64,000 nucleotides of DNA. Origin: Marinovum sp048263515. GTDB taxonomy: Bacteria; Pseudomonadota; Alphaproteobacteria; Rhodobacterales; Rhodobacteraceae. The stretch covers positions 1 through 64,000 of the forward strand of contig NZ_JBLXEC010000013.1 in the NCBI RefSeq assembly GCF_048263515.1, given 5' to 3'. Positions 42,780-50,858 of this stretch are shown piece after piece (within the stretch, counting starts at the first letter, position 1; each line of letters begins with the position of its first letter). The translations under genes and the position numbers were made by a program. The notes under the pieces were generated by a model that was given only the letters and a program-made list of their open reading frames with translations, made no database searches and was not told the DNA's origin.

Positions 42780-43940
42780 TCAGGCGACCTGACGCCCGTG
42801 CGACCAGACCCCCCGAACCACCGGCACCGAAGGGTGCGGATGCACCCGCACCAGATCGGCCAGGAGCCCGGGCGCAAGGCGGCCGCGGTCGCTCAGCCCA
42901 GCGGCCTCGGCCGGGGTGGCGGTGACGGTACGGATCGCGCGCGGCAGGTCGTCCCAGAGTTGGGCCAGACGGAAGGCCCCGGTCATCAGCGACGAGGGCA
43001 CATAGTCCGACGACAGGATATCCAGCAGGCCGGTCTCGGCCAGTTCCTGCGCCGCCACATTGCCGGAATGCGAGCCGCCGCGAATGAGGTTGGGCGCCCC
43101 CATCATCACCGCGATGCCATGGCCGTGGCAGGCCTCGGCGGCGACGCGGGTGGTGGGGAACTCGGCCAGCCTGACGCCGTGGCCATGGCTCACCGCGACC
43201 TGCGCTTCGGTGGTGTCGTCGTGGCTGGCCAGCACCGCGCCCAGCCGGCCGGCGTTTCTGACCGCCTCGGCCTCATGCGCATCGCCCAGCCGCGCGCGGG
43301 TGGCGGTGAGATGGTCGACATGGGCAGAGAGCTCGGCCTCCGACAGCCTGTGCTTGCCCTGCACGTAGTTGCGGAACTTGGTCATGTCGCGAAACTGCCG
43401 CTGGCCCGGCGTGTGGTCCATGATCGACAGGATGCCGACCCGGTCCTCGGGGGTGAACTCGGCCAGCTCGGCGGTCAGCGTTTCCGAGCAGACCTCGGCG
43501 CGCAGGTGCAGGAAATGGCTGATCCTGAGCAGCCCGGCGGCGCGGATCGACAGCAGTTCCTGCGACAGGGCGCGGGCATAGGCGCCGTAGCGGTTGCTGC
43601 CGGTCTTGAAGACCGAGCCCACCCGCATGGCGTCGAACACCGTGGTGATGCCGGTCGAGGCCAGCTCGCCGTCATGGGCGAGGATCGCGGCCATATGCGG
43701 CCAGTCGACGCCCGGGCGCGGCTGCATGTGCCGTTCGAGATTGTCGGTATGCAGCTCGATCAGCCCCGGAATCAGCAGATCGCCGTCGCAGTCGATGGCA
43801 TCGGCAGCCGCGGTCGGGCCGGGATCGATCGCGGCGATCCGCCCGTCGCGGACGTGAAGCGCGCCATGGATCACCTCGTCGCCCAGCACGAGGCGGGCGT
43901 TGGCGAGGATCAGGTCGGGCGAGGATGGGGTCACTGACAT
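42780..43940 (-). CDS. PhnM-family amidohydrolase (canonical HTDNLERH type)
   Basis: 386 residues. The motifs are those of alpha-D-ribose 1-methylphosphonate 5-triphosphate diphosphatase: ELHTDNLERHMQPRPGVDWP near the N-terminus, SIMDHTPGQRQF, VLASHDDTT, and SSDYVPSSLMTGAFRLA. It acts in the C-P lyase pathway for phosphonates. No other phn gene is nearby. The start MSVTPSSP at 43940 was preferred over longer frames. A paralogue lies at 61546. Confidence 0.85.
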   Translation of the reverse strand: MSVTPSSPDLILANARLVLGDEVIHGALHVRDGRIAAIDPGPTAAADAIDCDGDLLIPGLIELHTDNLERHMQPRPGVDWPHMAAILAHDGELASTGITTVFDAMRVGSVFKTGSNRYGAYARALSQELLSIRAAGLLRISHFLHLRAEVCSETLTAELAEFTPEDRVGILSIMDHTPGQRQFRDMTKFRNYVQGKHRLSEAELSAHVDHLTATRARLGDAHEAEAVRNAGRLGAVLASHDDTTEAQVAVSHGHGVRLAEFPTTRVAAEACHGHGIAVMMGAPNLIRGGSHSGNVAAQELAETGLLDILSSDYVPSSLMTGAFRLAQLWDDLPRAIRTVTATPAEAAGLSDRGRLAPGLLADLVRVHPHPSVPVVRGVWSHGRQVA

Positions 43941-44052
43941 GGCCCCGAATGTGACAGAGGGGCCGCGAAAGTCGAGCATGCGCAGGACCTGCCTGCGCGA
44001 TCTGCCGCCGGGACGCATCACAAATGCAACATTTGTGTCTTGCGGGCGGTAA

Positions 44053-44080
44053 GGCCCCCGCGGCGGGTGCCGCGAGGGCC
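44053..44080 (-). terminator. hairpin after the cytochrome c2 gene
   Basis: On the minus strand GGCCCTCGCGGC pairs with GCCGCGGGGGCC (one mismatch) around ACCC, just after the stop. It is followed by TTACC only. Confidence 0.5.
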
Positions 44081-44086
44081 GGGTCG

Positions 44087-44554
44087 TCAGCTGCCGCCGT
44101 CCATGTCGGGGCCGATCTCCTTGAGGAAGGCATAGAGGTCCTTGGCCTCGTCCTCCTTGCGCACCCGGAAGCTCATCTTGGAGCGGGCCGAGCTGTCGCC
44201 GGTGGCCTCCTGGACCGCGCCTTTCGGGTCCATCACATAGGCCACGAAGGTCGCCTCGTCGAAGACCATCCCGGCTTCGCCGGCGGCCTCCATGTCCTTG
44301 CCGTAGCGGAAATCCTCGACGGTGCCGGCGGTGCGGCCGACGACGCCAAAGAGGTTGGGGCCGGTCTTGGCCTTCTTGCCGGCCACGATCTCTCCCGCGT
44401 CGTTCATCACCACGTGGCAGGACTGGCACTTGCGAAAGGCCTGCTCGCCGGCGGCGGCATCGCCGGTGGCGGTCAGATCGGGGCCGTGGCTCTCGGCCAG
44501 CGCCGGCAGAGCCAGCGCGAGGGTCAGAGCCGATGTCAGGGCTAGGGTCTTCAT
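44087..44554 (-). CDS. cytochrome c2, periplasmic
   Basis: 155 residues with a signal peptide (cut near ALA-ESH) and a haem site C43-QS-C46-H47. The fold is class I cytochrome c (GPNLFGVVGRTAG, FRYGKDM, SKMSFRVRKEDEAKDLYAFL with the Met ligand). It carries electrons from the bc1 complex to oxidases. ATG at 44554 follows GAGGAGACACCC. The long N-terminal extension in the frame is non-coding. Confidence 0.93.
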   Translation of the reverse strand: MKTLALTSALTLALALPALAESHGPDLTATGDAAAGEQAFRKCQSCHVVMNDAGEIVAGKKAKTGPNLFGVVGRTAGTVEDFRYGKDMEAAGEAGMVFDEATFVAYVMDPKGAVQEATGDSSARSKMSFRVRKEDEAKDLYAFLKEIGPDMDGGS

Positions 44555-45121
44555 GGGTGTCTCCTCAGCTTTTGATGCAGGACATAGGTTCGCGGGCCCC
44601 AGGTCAAGCAGGACGTTTTGGCAAATCCTCAAGGGTTCTAGCGGTGGCGAGAGGCAAGGTGAAGGGACCGGCGCGCACATTGGCGTGTCTTTGGAGGGCG
44701 TTGAGCGGGCGACGTGCCGGGCCAAGGTAATAGATCGCTGTTGGGAGAGCCGGCGATCAAAGGAGTGACCTCGGCAACCTGTTTGCCGCTGGAAGCCAAC
44801 CTCAGCCGCCTGCCGGGCCAGCGGCGGTCCGCGGGTTGCCGCTGTAACGTTGTTTCAGACGCGCTTTATCTCAGCCAAGCCCGGAAGACCTCGGAGCGAC
44901 GCGCATACGTCACCCAAGCGGCAGCCCGGGGGGCGGGCCGCCGCTGGCCCGGCGGGCTTCGCCCTTGATTCCGGGCCGGGGCATGGATCGAGGGTTGTGC
45001 TGTTCGGTGCCTCTTGGTCCGCGGAAGGCGCCAGGGCACTGCCCAATCCCACCCCCGGCCTTGATTCCCGCCCGTCCGAGAGGGTAGGCGGTCACGACAA
45101 TAGCTCGGACAGGAGGGCAGA
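44555..45121. other. gene-free stretch with a dispersed repeat
   Basis: About 570 bases between cytochrome c2 and idi. Around 44851-44900 (GCGCTTTATCTCAGCCAA, CCCGGAAGA) it matches the core of the 227-bp tandem repeat at 15816-16426. Small open frames here have no ribosome sites and look spurious. Confidence 0.55.
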
Positions 45122-45652
45122 ATGGCAGACATGGTTCCCGCCTGGGTCGAGGGCAAACTGACCCCCATGGACAAGCTCGAGGTGCATCAACGCGGTCTCA
45201 GACACAAGGCGGTCTCGGTCTTCGTGCTGGCCGGCGACGAGGTGCTGATCCAGCAGCGCGCGGCGGGCAAGTATCACACCCCCGGTCTCTGGGCCAACAC
45301 CTGCTGCACCCATCCGCTCTGGGGCGAACCGGCCGAGGTCTGCGCCGTCCGACGGCTCGAACAGGAGCTCGGCATCACCGGCGTCACCCCGGTCTGGCGC
45401 CGTCAGGCGGAATACCGCGCCGACGTCGGCGGCGGGCTGGTCGAACATGAGGTGGTCGAGATCTTCACCGTCGACGCCCCCCGCGACCTGATCGTCAGGC
45501 CCAATCCCGACGAGGTGCAGGCGGTGCGCTGGATGACCCGCGCGGCGCTCGAGGCCGAGATCGCCGAGAGCCCCGAGGCCCATACGCCCTGGATGCGGAT
45601 CTACATGGCCGACCACGCGGCGGCGATCTTTGGCCCCGACACTCCGGCGTGA
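45122..45652 (+). CDS. idi: isopentenyl-diphosphate delta-isomerase, type I
   Basis: 176 residues with a Nudix fold: HKAVSVFVLAGDEVLIQQRA, catalytic Cys in WANTCCTHP, and the Nudix-box Glu cluster (AVRRLEQELG). It interconverts IPP and DMAPP for isoprenoids. AGGAGGG precedes ATG. Type I Idi is common in Roseobacters; the following Kdo genes are on the same strand. Confidence 0.95.
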   Translation: MADMVPAWVEGKLTPMDKLEVHQRGLRHKAVSVFVLAGDEVLIQQRAAGKYHTPGLWANTCCTHPLWGEPAEVCAVRRLEQELGITGVTPVWRRQAEYRADVGGGLVEHEVVEIFTVDAPRDLIVRPNPDEVQAVRWMTRAALEAEIAESPEAHTPWMRIYMADHAAAIFGPDTPA

Positions 45653-45704
45653 ACGCCCTCGGTCTGGCGCGCGCGGCACCGAGCGTGTATCCGGGAGCAA
45701 AGAG

Positions 45705-46694
45705 ATGGACAAAGGCGGCAGCATGACCAAACCAGCGGCACATTCCGCAGCAGTGGCCGATACCGGACGCCGGGTGCTGCAGACCGAGGCCGAGGCGCTT
45801 CTGGCGCTCTCTCAGGCCCTGCCGGAGGATTTCGACGCGGTGGCGCAGCTGCTCGCAGGCCTCGAAGGCCGGGTGATCGTCTCGGGCATCGGCAAATCCG
45901 GCCATATCGGGCGCAAGATCTCGGCCACCCTGGCCTCGACCGGCACGCCGTCCTACTTCGTGCATGCGTCAGAGGCCAGCCACGGCGATCTCGGCATGAT
46001 CACCAAACATGACGTCTGCCTGCTGATCTCGAACTCCGGCGAAACTGCCGAGCTGCGCGACATCCTGCTGCACACCCGTCGCTTCTCGATCCCTATGATC
46101 GGCATTTCGTCCAACCCCGAAAGCACGTTGATGCAGGCGGCGGACTACAAGCTGACCCTGCCGAAACTGCCAGAGGCCTGCCCGATGGGACTGGCGCCCA
46201 CCACCTCGACCACGCTGACGCTGGCGCTGGGCGACGCGGTGGCCGTGGCGGTGATGGAGCTGCGCGGCTTCGGTTCGGAGGATTTCCAGGTCTTCCACCC
46301 CGGCGGCAAGCTCGGCGCGCAGCTCAGCCGCGTCGAAGACCTGATGCACGGGCCCGAGATGCTGCCGCTGGTGCCCGCCGACATGCCGATGGCCGACGTG
46401 CTGATCACCATGACCTCGAAGAGCTTCGGCATCGCCGCGGTGGTCGAGAACGAGCGCCTGGTCGGCGTGATCTCTGACGGTGACCTGCGCCGCAACATGG
46501 CCGGGCTGATGAAGATGACGGCGGGCGAGCTGGCCAGCCGCAACCCGGTGACGGTGACGCCGGATGTCTTTGCCGCCCAGGCGTTGGCGATCCTGAACGA
46601 ACGCAAGATCGGCGCGCTGATGGTGGTCGATGACCAGGACCGCCCGGTCGGCATTCTCCATATCCACGATGTTCTGCGCGCAGGTGTTGCATGA
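45705..46694 (+). CDS. kdsD: arabinose-5-phosphate isomerase (KpsF/GutQ family)
   Basis: 329 residues: a SIS sugar-isomerase domain (VIVSGIGKSGHIGRKISATLASTGTPSYFVHASEASHGDLG) and a tandem CBS pair at the C-terminus. It turns ribulose-5-phosphate into arabinose-5-phosphate, the first step of Kdo synthesis. The ATG at 45705 has GGGAG upstream; ATG at 45723 is an alternative. ATGA-coupled to kdsB. Confidence 0.92.
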   Translation: MDKGGSMTKPAAHSAAVADTGRRVLQTEAEALLALSQALPEDFDAVAQLLAGLEGRVIVSGIGKSGHIGRKISATLASTGTPSYFVHASEASHGDLGMITKHDVCLLISNSGETAELRDILLHTRRFSIPMIGISSNPESTLMQAADYKLTLPKLPEACPMGLAPTTSTTLTLALGDAVAVAVMELRGFGSEDFQVFHPGGKLGAQLSRVEDLMHGPEMLPLVPADMPMADVLITMTSKSFGIAAVVENERLVGVISDGDLRRNMAGLMKMTAGELASRNPVTVTPDVFAAQALAILNERKIGALMVVDDQDRPVGILHIHDVLRAGVA

Positions 46695-47482
46695 AAACCG
46701 TCGTTCTCATTCCCGCCCGCTATGCCTCGACGCGCTACCCGGGCAAGCCGCTGGCCGAGCTGACCCAGAAGGACGGCAGCAAGAAAAGCCTGATCCAGAT
46801 GTCCTGGGAAGCCGCGCGGCAGATCGCCGGCGTGGCCGAGGTGCATGTGGTCACCGACGACGACCGCATCCGCGACGCGGCCGAGGGCTTTGGCGCGTCG
46901 GTCATCATGACCTCGCCAGAGGCCGAGAACGGCACCGCCCGCTGCGCCGAGGCGCTGGCCACGGGCGCCGTCGAGGCCGACCTTGTGGTGAACTTTCAGG
47001 GCGATGCGCCGCTGACCCCGCCCTGGTTCGTCGAAGAGCTGATCGCCGCCATGGCCGCCGATCCCGGCGCGCAGATGGCGACCCCGGTGCTGCAATGCGA
47101 CGCCGAGACCTATGCGATGTTCGCCGAGGACCGCCGCAATGGCCGGGTCGGCGGCACCACCGCGGTCTTTGGCGAAGATCACCGCGCGCTCTATTTCTCC
47201 AAGGAGATCGTGCCCTATATCGACCCCGGCAAGGTGCCCGACACGGATATTCCGGTCTATCATCACGTCGGCGTCTATGCCTACCGGCCCGAGGCGCTGC
47301 GCGCCTATACCGACTGGGGCGTCAGCCGGCTGGAGACGCTGGAAGGTCTGGAACAGCTGCGTTTCCTGGTGCACGGCATGCCGGTGCGCTGTGTCGAGGT
47401 CCAGGCCCGTGGCCGGCTGTTCTGGGAACTCAATAACCCCGCCGATGTGGCGCGGATCGAAAAGGTGTTGAAAGAGCAATGA
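46691..47482 (+). CDS. kdsB: 3-deoxy-manno-octulosonate cytidylyltransferase
   Basis: 263 residues. The nucleotide-binding start VLIPARYASTRYPGKPLAEL, then VHVVTDDDRI, NFQGDAPLTPPW, and YHHVGVYAYRPEAL match the family. It makes CMP-Kdo for lipopolysaccharide. Overlaps both neighbours by ATGA. Confidence 0.94.
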   Translation: MKTVVLIPARYASTRYPGKPLAELTQKDGSKKSLIQMSWEAARQIAGVAEVHVVTDDDRIRDAAEGFGASVIMTSPEAENGTARCAEALATGAVEADLVVNFQGDAPLTPPWFVEELIAAMAADPGAQMATPVLQCDAETYAMFAEDRRNGRVGGTTAVFGEDHRALYFSKEIVPYIDPGKVPDTDIPVYHHVGVYAYRPEALRAYTDWGVSRLETLEGLEQLRFLVHGMPVRCVEVQARGRLFWELNNPADVARIEKVLKEQ

Positions 47483-48309
47483 CCGAAGCCAGAACCGTCA
47501 CCGTCGGCGACATCAATATCAGCGCCAACGACCCCTTCGCGCTGATCACCGGGCCCTGCCAGCTGGAAAGCCACGACCACGCCCGCATGATGGCCGAAAA
47601 GATTGCCGAAGCCTGCGCGCCCAGCGGCACGAGGTTCATCTTCAAGGCCAGCTACGACAAGGCCAACCGCTCGTCGATCTCGACCCAGCGGGGCCTCGGC
47701 ATGGAAGAGGGCCTCACGATCCTGTCGAAGATCCGCGACGAGTTCGGCTGCCCGGTGCTGACCGACGTGCACTCCGAGGCCCATTGCGCCCCCGCGGCCG
47801 AGGCGGTCGACGTGCTGCAGATCCCCGCCTTCCTCTGCCGCCAGACCGACCTGCTGCTGGCGGCGGGCGAGACCGGGGCGGCGATCAACGTCAAGAAGGG
47901 CCAGTTCCTCGCGCCCTGGGACATGGGCAATGTCGCCGAAAAGATCGCCTCGACCGGCAATCAGCGGATCATGCTCTGCGATCGTGGCACATCCTTTGGC
48001 TACAACACTTTGGTGAGCGATTTCCGCGGGTTGCCGACGATGGCACAGACCGGCTATCCGGTAGTCTTCGACGCCACCCATTCGGTGCAGCAGCCCGGCG
48101 GCCAGGGTGCCACCTCTGGCGGCCAGCGCGAGTTCGCCCCGGTGCTGGCGCGGGCCGCTGTGGCCGTGGGTGTCGCGGCGCTCTTCATCGAGACCCACGA
48201 GGACCCCGACAATGCGCCGTCCGACGGGCCGAACATGATCCCGGTTGACCAGATGCAGGCCTTGATCGACCGACTGGTGGCCTTTGATCGGTTGTCGAAG
48301 GGTCTCTGA
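47479..48309 (+). CDS. kdsA: 3-deoxy-8-phosphooctulonate synthase
   Basis: 276 residues with GPCQLESHDHA, FKASYDKANR, IPAFLCRQTDLLLAA, KKGQFLAPWDM and FDATHSVQQPGG, all hallmarks of KdsA. It condenses PEP and arabinose-5-phosphate into Kdo-8-phosphate. Last gene of the kdsDBA run, followed by a tandem palindromic repeat. Confidence 0.95.
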   Translation: MTEARTVTVGDINISANDPFALITGPCQLESHDHARMMAEKIAEACAPSGTRFIFKASYDKANRSSISTQRGLGMEEGLTILSKIRDEFGCPVLTDVHSEAHCAPAAEAVDVLQIPAFLCRQTDLLLAAGETGAAINVKKGQFLAPWDMGNVAEKIASTGNQRIMLCDRGTSFGYNTLVSDFRGLPTMAQTGYPVVFDATHSVQQPGGQGATSGGQREFAPVLARAAVAVGVAALFIETHEDPDNAPSDGPNMIPVDQMQALIDRLVAFDRLSKGL

Positions 48310-48322
48310 CACCTGGCGCTTC

Positions 48323-48714
48323 GCGTCCCGGACTTGATCCGGGACCTCGCGGTTTGCCTTGAGGCCCCGGAGCAGGGTCCGGGGCGTGTGGTGCGGGATG
48401 GCGGGCGTTTGAACGGTCTGTCGGCCCGGGCCCTGCGCGCGTTTGCGCTAGGGGCTCCGGGTGCTCCCGTAGCCTCTGGTACCTCGCGTCCCGGACTTGA
48501 TCCGGGACCTCGCGGTTTGTCCTGAGGCCCCGGATCGGGGTCCGGGGCGTGTGGTGCGGGGTGGCAGACGTTTGCGGGCACGCTCGGCCCGGACGCTGCG
48601 GGTGTCGGCGCTTGGGCCTCCGGGCGCTTCCAAAATCCTCTGGTACTCGCGTCCCGGACTTGATCCGGGACCTCACCGGTCGCCATGAGGCCCCGGACCA
48701 AGTCCGGGGCATGC
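48323..48714. repeat. tandem palindromic repeat, 163-bp period, about 2.4 copies
   Basis: GCGTCCCGGACTTGATCCGGGACCTC begins at 48323, 48486 and 48649, exactly 163 bases apart. Each copy has two palindromes: one around CTTGAT or TTGATC, the other around GGCCCCGGA. The array is non-coding. A related single unit is at 61441-61513. Confidence 0.9.
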
Positions 48715-48823
48715 CAAGCGTAGCACCCCCCAAACATCACCCCTCCGAACGCGCACTTTCCGGGTCGCCTTTGGCCCCCGGCTCTGGCAACACTTTCGCG
48801 ATACCTCGGAAGGACCCGGCCCC

Positions 48824-49741
48824 ATGCGCCCTGCAGAAGCTCTCAGACCGAAAGCCAGCGAAGACAGCCCGCGCGGGCTGGCCTTTGCGATCAGCGCCTA
48901 TGTCTTCTGGGGCTTCCTGCCGCTTTACATGAAACTGCTGGCGCATATCCCGCCGGCGGAAGTGGTGGCGCATCGGGTGATCTGGTCGCTGCCCATCGCG
49001 GCGGCGGTGCTGGTGGCGCTGGGGCGCACAGCGACCCTGAAGGAGGCGCTGCGCAATCCGCGGATGCTGGCGATGGGCTGCGTGACCGCGGCGCTGGTCT
49101 CGGTCAACTGGGGGATCTACGTCTGGGCGATTGCCAACGATCGGGCGCTCGACGCGGCGCTGGGCTATTACATCAACCCGCTGTTCTCGATCTTCCTCGG
49201 AGCGGTCTTTCTGGGCGAGCGGCTGAACCGGGCGCAGCTGGCGGCGATCGCCTTGGCCGCCGCCGCGGTTCTGGTGCTGGCGCTGGATGCCGGGCGGCTG
49301 CCCTGGGCGGCGGTCGGGCTGATGCTGTCCTGGGGGTTCTATGCGCTGGCCAAGAAGCAGCTGCCGATCGGGCCGAACCAGGGCTTCCTGCTCGAAGTGC
49401 TGATCCTGACGCCGCCGGCGCTGGGCTATGTGCTCTGGCTGGCGCTGACCGGGCAGTCGCATTTCGCCATCGGGCTGACGCCAGACACCTGGCTGCTGCT
49501 GGGCTGCGGCTTTGTCACCGCCGTGCCGCTGCTGTTCTATGCCAACGGCGCCAAGGGCTTGCGGCTCTCGACCATCGGCATCCTGCAGTATATCGCGCCG
49601 ACGATGATCTTTCTCTGTGCCGTGCTGGTCTTCAAGGAGCCCTTCGGTCAGGCGCGGATGATCGCCTTTCCGATGATCTGGGCGGCGCTGGTGATCTATT
49701 CGGTGGCGATGCTCCGCGGCATGCGGCGGGCTTCGGCCTAG
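48824..49741 (+). CDS. rarD: RarD-type EamA permease
   Basis: 305 residues with ten hydrophobic helices. It has the RarD marks: FAISAYVFWGFLPLYMKLL at the start, EVVAHRVIWSLP, VNWGIYVWAIAN, and LGYYINPLFSIFLGAVFLGERL. RarD is an inner-membrane drug/metabolite-type transporter of unknown substrate. Both halves of the EamA pattern are intact. Confidence 0.92.
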   Translation: MRPAEALRPKASEDSPRGLAFAISAYVFWGFLPLYMKLLAHIPPAEVVAHRVIWSLPIAAAVLVALGRTATLKEALRNPRMLAMGCVTAALVSVNWGIYVWAIANDRALDAALGYYINPLFSIFLGAVFLGERLNRAQLAAIALAAAAVLVLALDAGRLPWAAVGLMLSWGFYALAKKQLPIGPNQGFLLEVLILTPPALGYVLWLALTGQSHFAIGLTPDTWLLLGCGFVTAVPLLFYANGAKGLRLSTIGILQYIAPTMIFLCAVLVFKEPFGQARMIAFPMIWAALVIYSVAMLRGMRRASA

Positions 49742-49797
49742 GCAGGCGGCTTATCGCCCCTTGCGGGCGCTCTGCGCATTTGCCACACCCTCGGCCC

Positions 49798-50445
49798 ATG
49801 GATGACAGCTATCAGCCCCCCGACACGCCGCTCGACGTGCTGCACGAGGACCACGAGATCCTCGTCGTAAACAAGCCCGCAGGCCTTCTGTCGGTGCCCG
49901 GCAAGGGGCCGCATCTGGCCGATTGCCTGATCGCCCGGGTGCAGGAGGCCTTTCCCACCGCGCTGCTGGTGCATCGGCTCGACCGCGACACTTCGGGCGT
50001 GATGGTCTTCGGCCTGACACCGCATGCGCAGCGCCATCTCGGGCTGCAGTTCGAAAAGCGCGGGGTGAAGAAGACCTATGTCGCCCGGCTTTGGGGCCGG
50101 CTCGAGCCGCGCACCGGCACCGTCGACCTGCCGCTGATCGTCGACTGGCCGAACCGGCCGCTGCAGAAGGTCTGCCACGAGACCGGGCGGGCGGCGCAGA
50201 CCGATTGGCGGGTGCAATCCTACAAGGACAACGAGACCCGCGTGCGCTTCATGCCGAAGACCGGGCGCAGCCACCAGCTGCGCGTTCATGCGCTGGCGCT
50301 GGGGCATGTGATCCTGGGCGACCCGCTTTATGCAACCGGCGCGGCGCGGGAGTTTCCCCGGCTGATGCTGCATTCCGAGGAGCTTCGGCTCCGGCATCCG
50401 GATGGCGGCGAGGGGATGAAGTTTCGCGCGGCGGCACCGTTCTGA
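49798..50445 (+). CDS. RluA-family pseudouridine synthase
   Basis: 215 residues: core motif LLVHRLDRDTSGVMVFG with the catalytic Asp, KTYVARLWG, and the RVHALALGHVILGDPLY end. No S4 domain, so it is the RluA/TruC-like short type acting on rRNA or tRNA. The start at 49798 was preferred over one six codons upstream. Converges on a DUF1127 gene. Confidence 0.92.
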   Translation: MDDSYQPPDTPLDVLHEDHEILVVNKPAGLLSVPGKGPHLADCLIARVQEAFPTALLVHRLDRDTSGVMVFGLTPHAQRHLGLQFEKRGVKKTYVARLWGRLEPRTGTVDLPLIVDWPNRPLQKVCHETGRAAQTDWRVQSYKDNETRVRFMPKTGRSHQLRVHALALGHVILGDPLYATGAAREFPRLMLHSEELRLRHPDGGEGMKFRAAAPF

Positions 50446-50455
50446 CCGACGACGA

Positions 50456-50472
50456 GGGGGGCTGTGCCCCCC
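50456..50472. terminator. hairpin between convergent genes
   Basis: GGGGGGC-TGT-GCCCCCC, between the pseudouridine-synthase and DUF1127 genes; no T-run. Confidence 0.4.
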
Positions 50473-50500
50473 GCTCTGCTCATGAGTTGTTCGGGGCGCC

Positions 50501-50692
50501 TCAGCGTCCGCCGGTCTCTGCGTCGCGGCGGGTGAGGCCCACGTCGCGCAGGGCGGCATCGTCAAGCCGGCGCAGGTGCTGGCGCTGGCGGTAGGCGCTG
50601 TCGGCGGCGACAAGCCATGCGAGGACGCGGACAAGGAAAGAACCGGTGGCGGGGCGGTGAAGCGGGCGGGTGAGGCTGCGTTGGGTTTGCAT
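50501..50692 (-). CDS. DUF1127 small protein
   Basis: 63 residues with the conserved arrangement of basic N-terminus, W-containing helix and the terminal LRRLDDAALRDVGLTRRDAE. DUF1127 proteins are small basic proteins, several linked to RNA binding or stress. AAGGAG lies seven bases before the ATG. The promoter must face that of the winged-helix/TPR gene on the other strand. Confidence 0.85.
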   Translation of the reverse strand: MQTQRSLTRPLHRPATGSFLVRVLAWLVAADSAYRQRQHLRRLDDAALRDVGLTRRDAETGGR

Positions 50693-50858
50693 GGTGTGGC
50701 TCCTTGGAAGCGGTGAGGTTTTGATGACCCCACTGTCGCCCACGCCCGCAAGGCCAGTGCAAAAAGCCGGGTGCAATGCGCCCTTGCCCGTGCAAGACTT
50801 TCGTAAAATCATGCCCGTGCCGCGTAAAAACGGTGCAAAGAGGAGTGGTCTGCCCGAG

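Noticed and set aside
44555..45121. Small frames in the gap before idi
   Set aside because: No ribosome sites or recognisable sequence; part of the stretch is a dispersed repeat.
48323..48714. 163-bp array considered as a CRISPR or origin iterons
   Set aside because: Long, nearly uniform units with palindromes, no cas genes, and no replication gene nearby.
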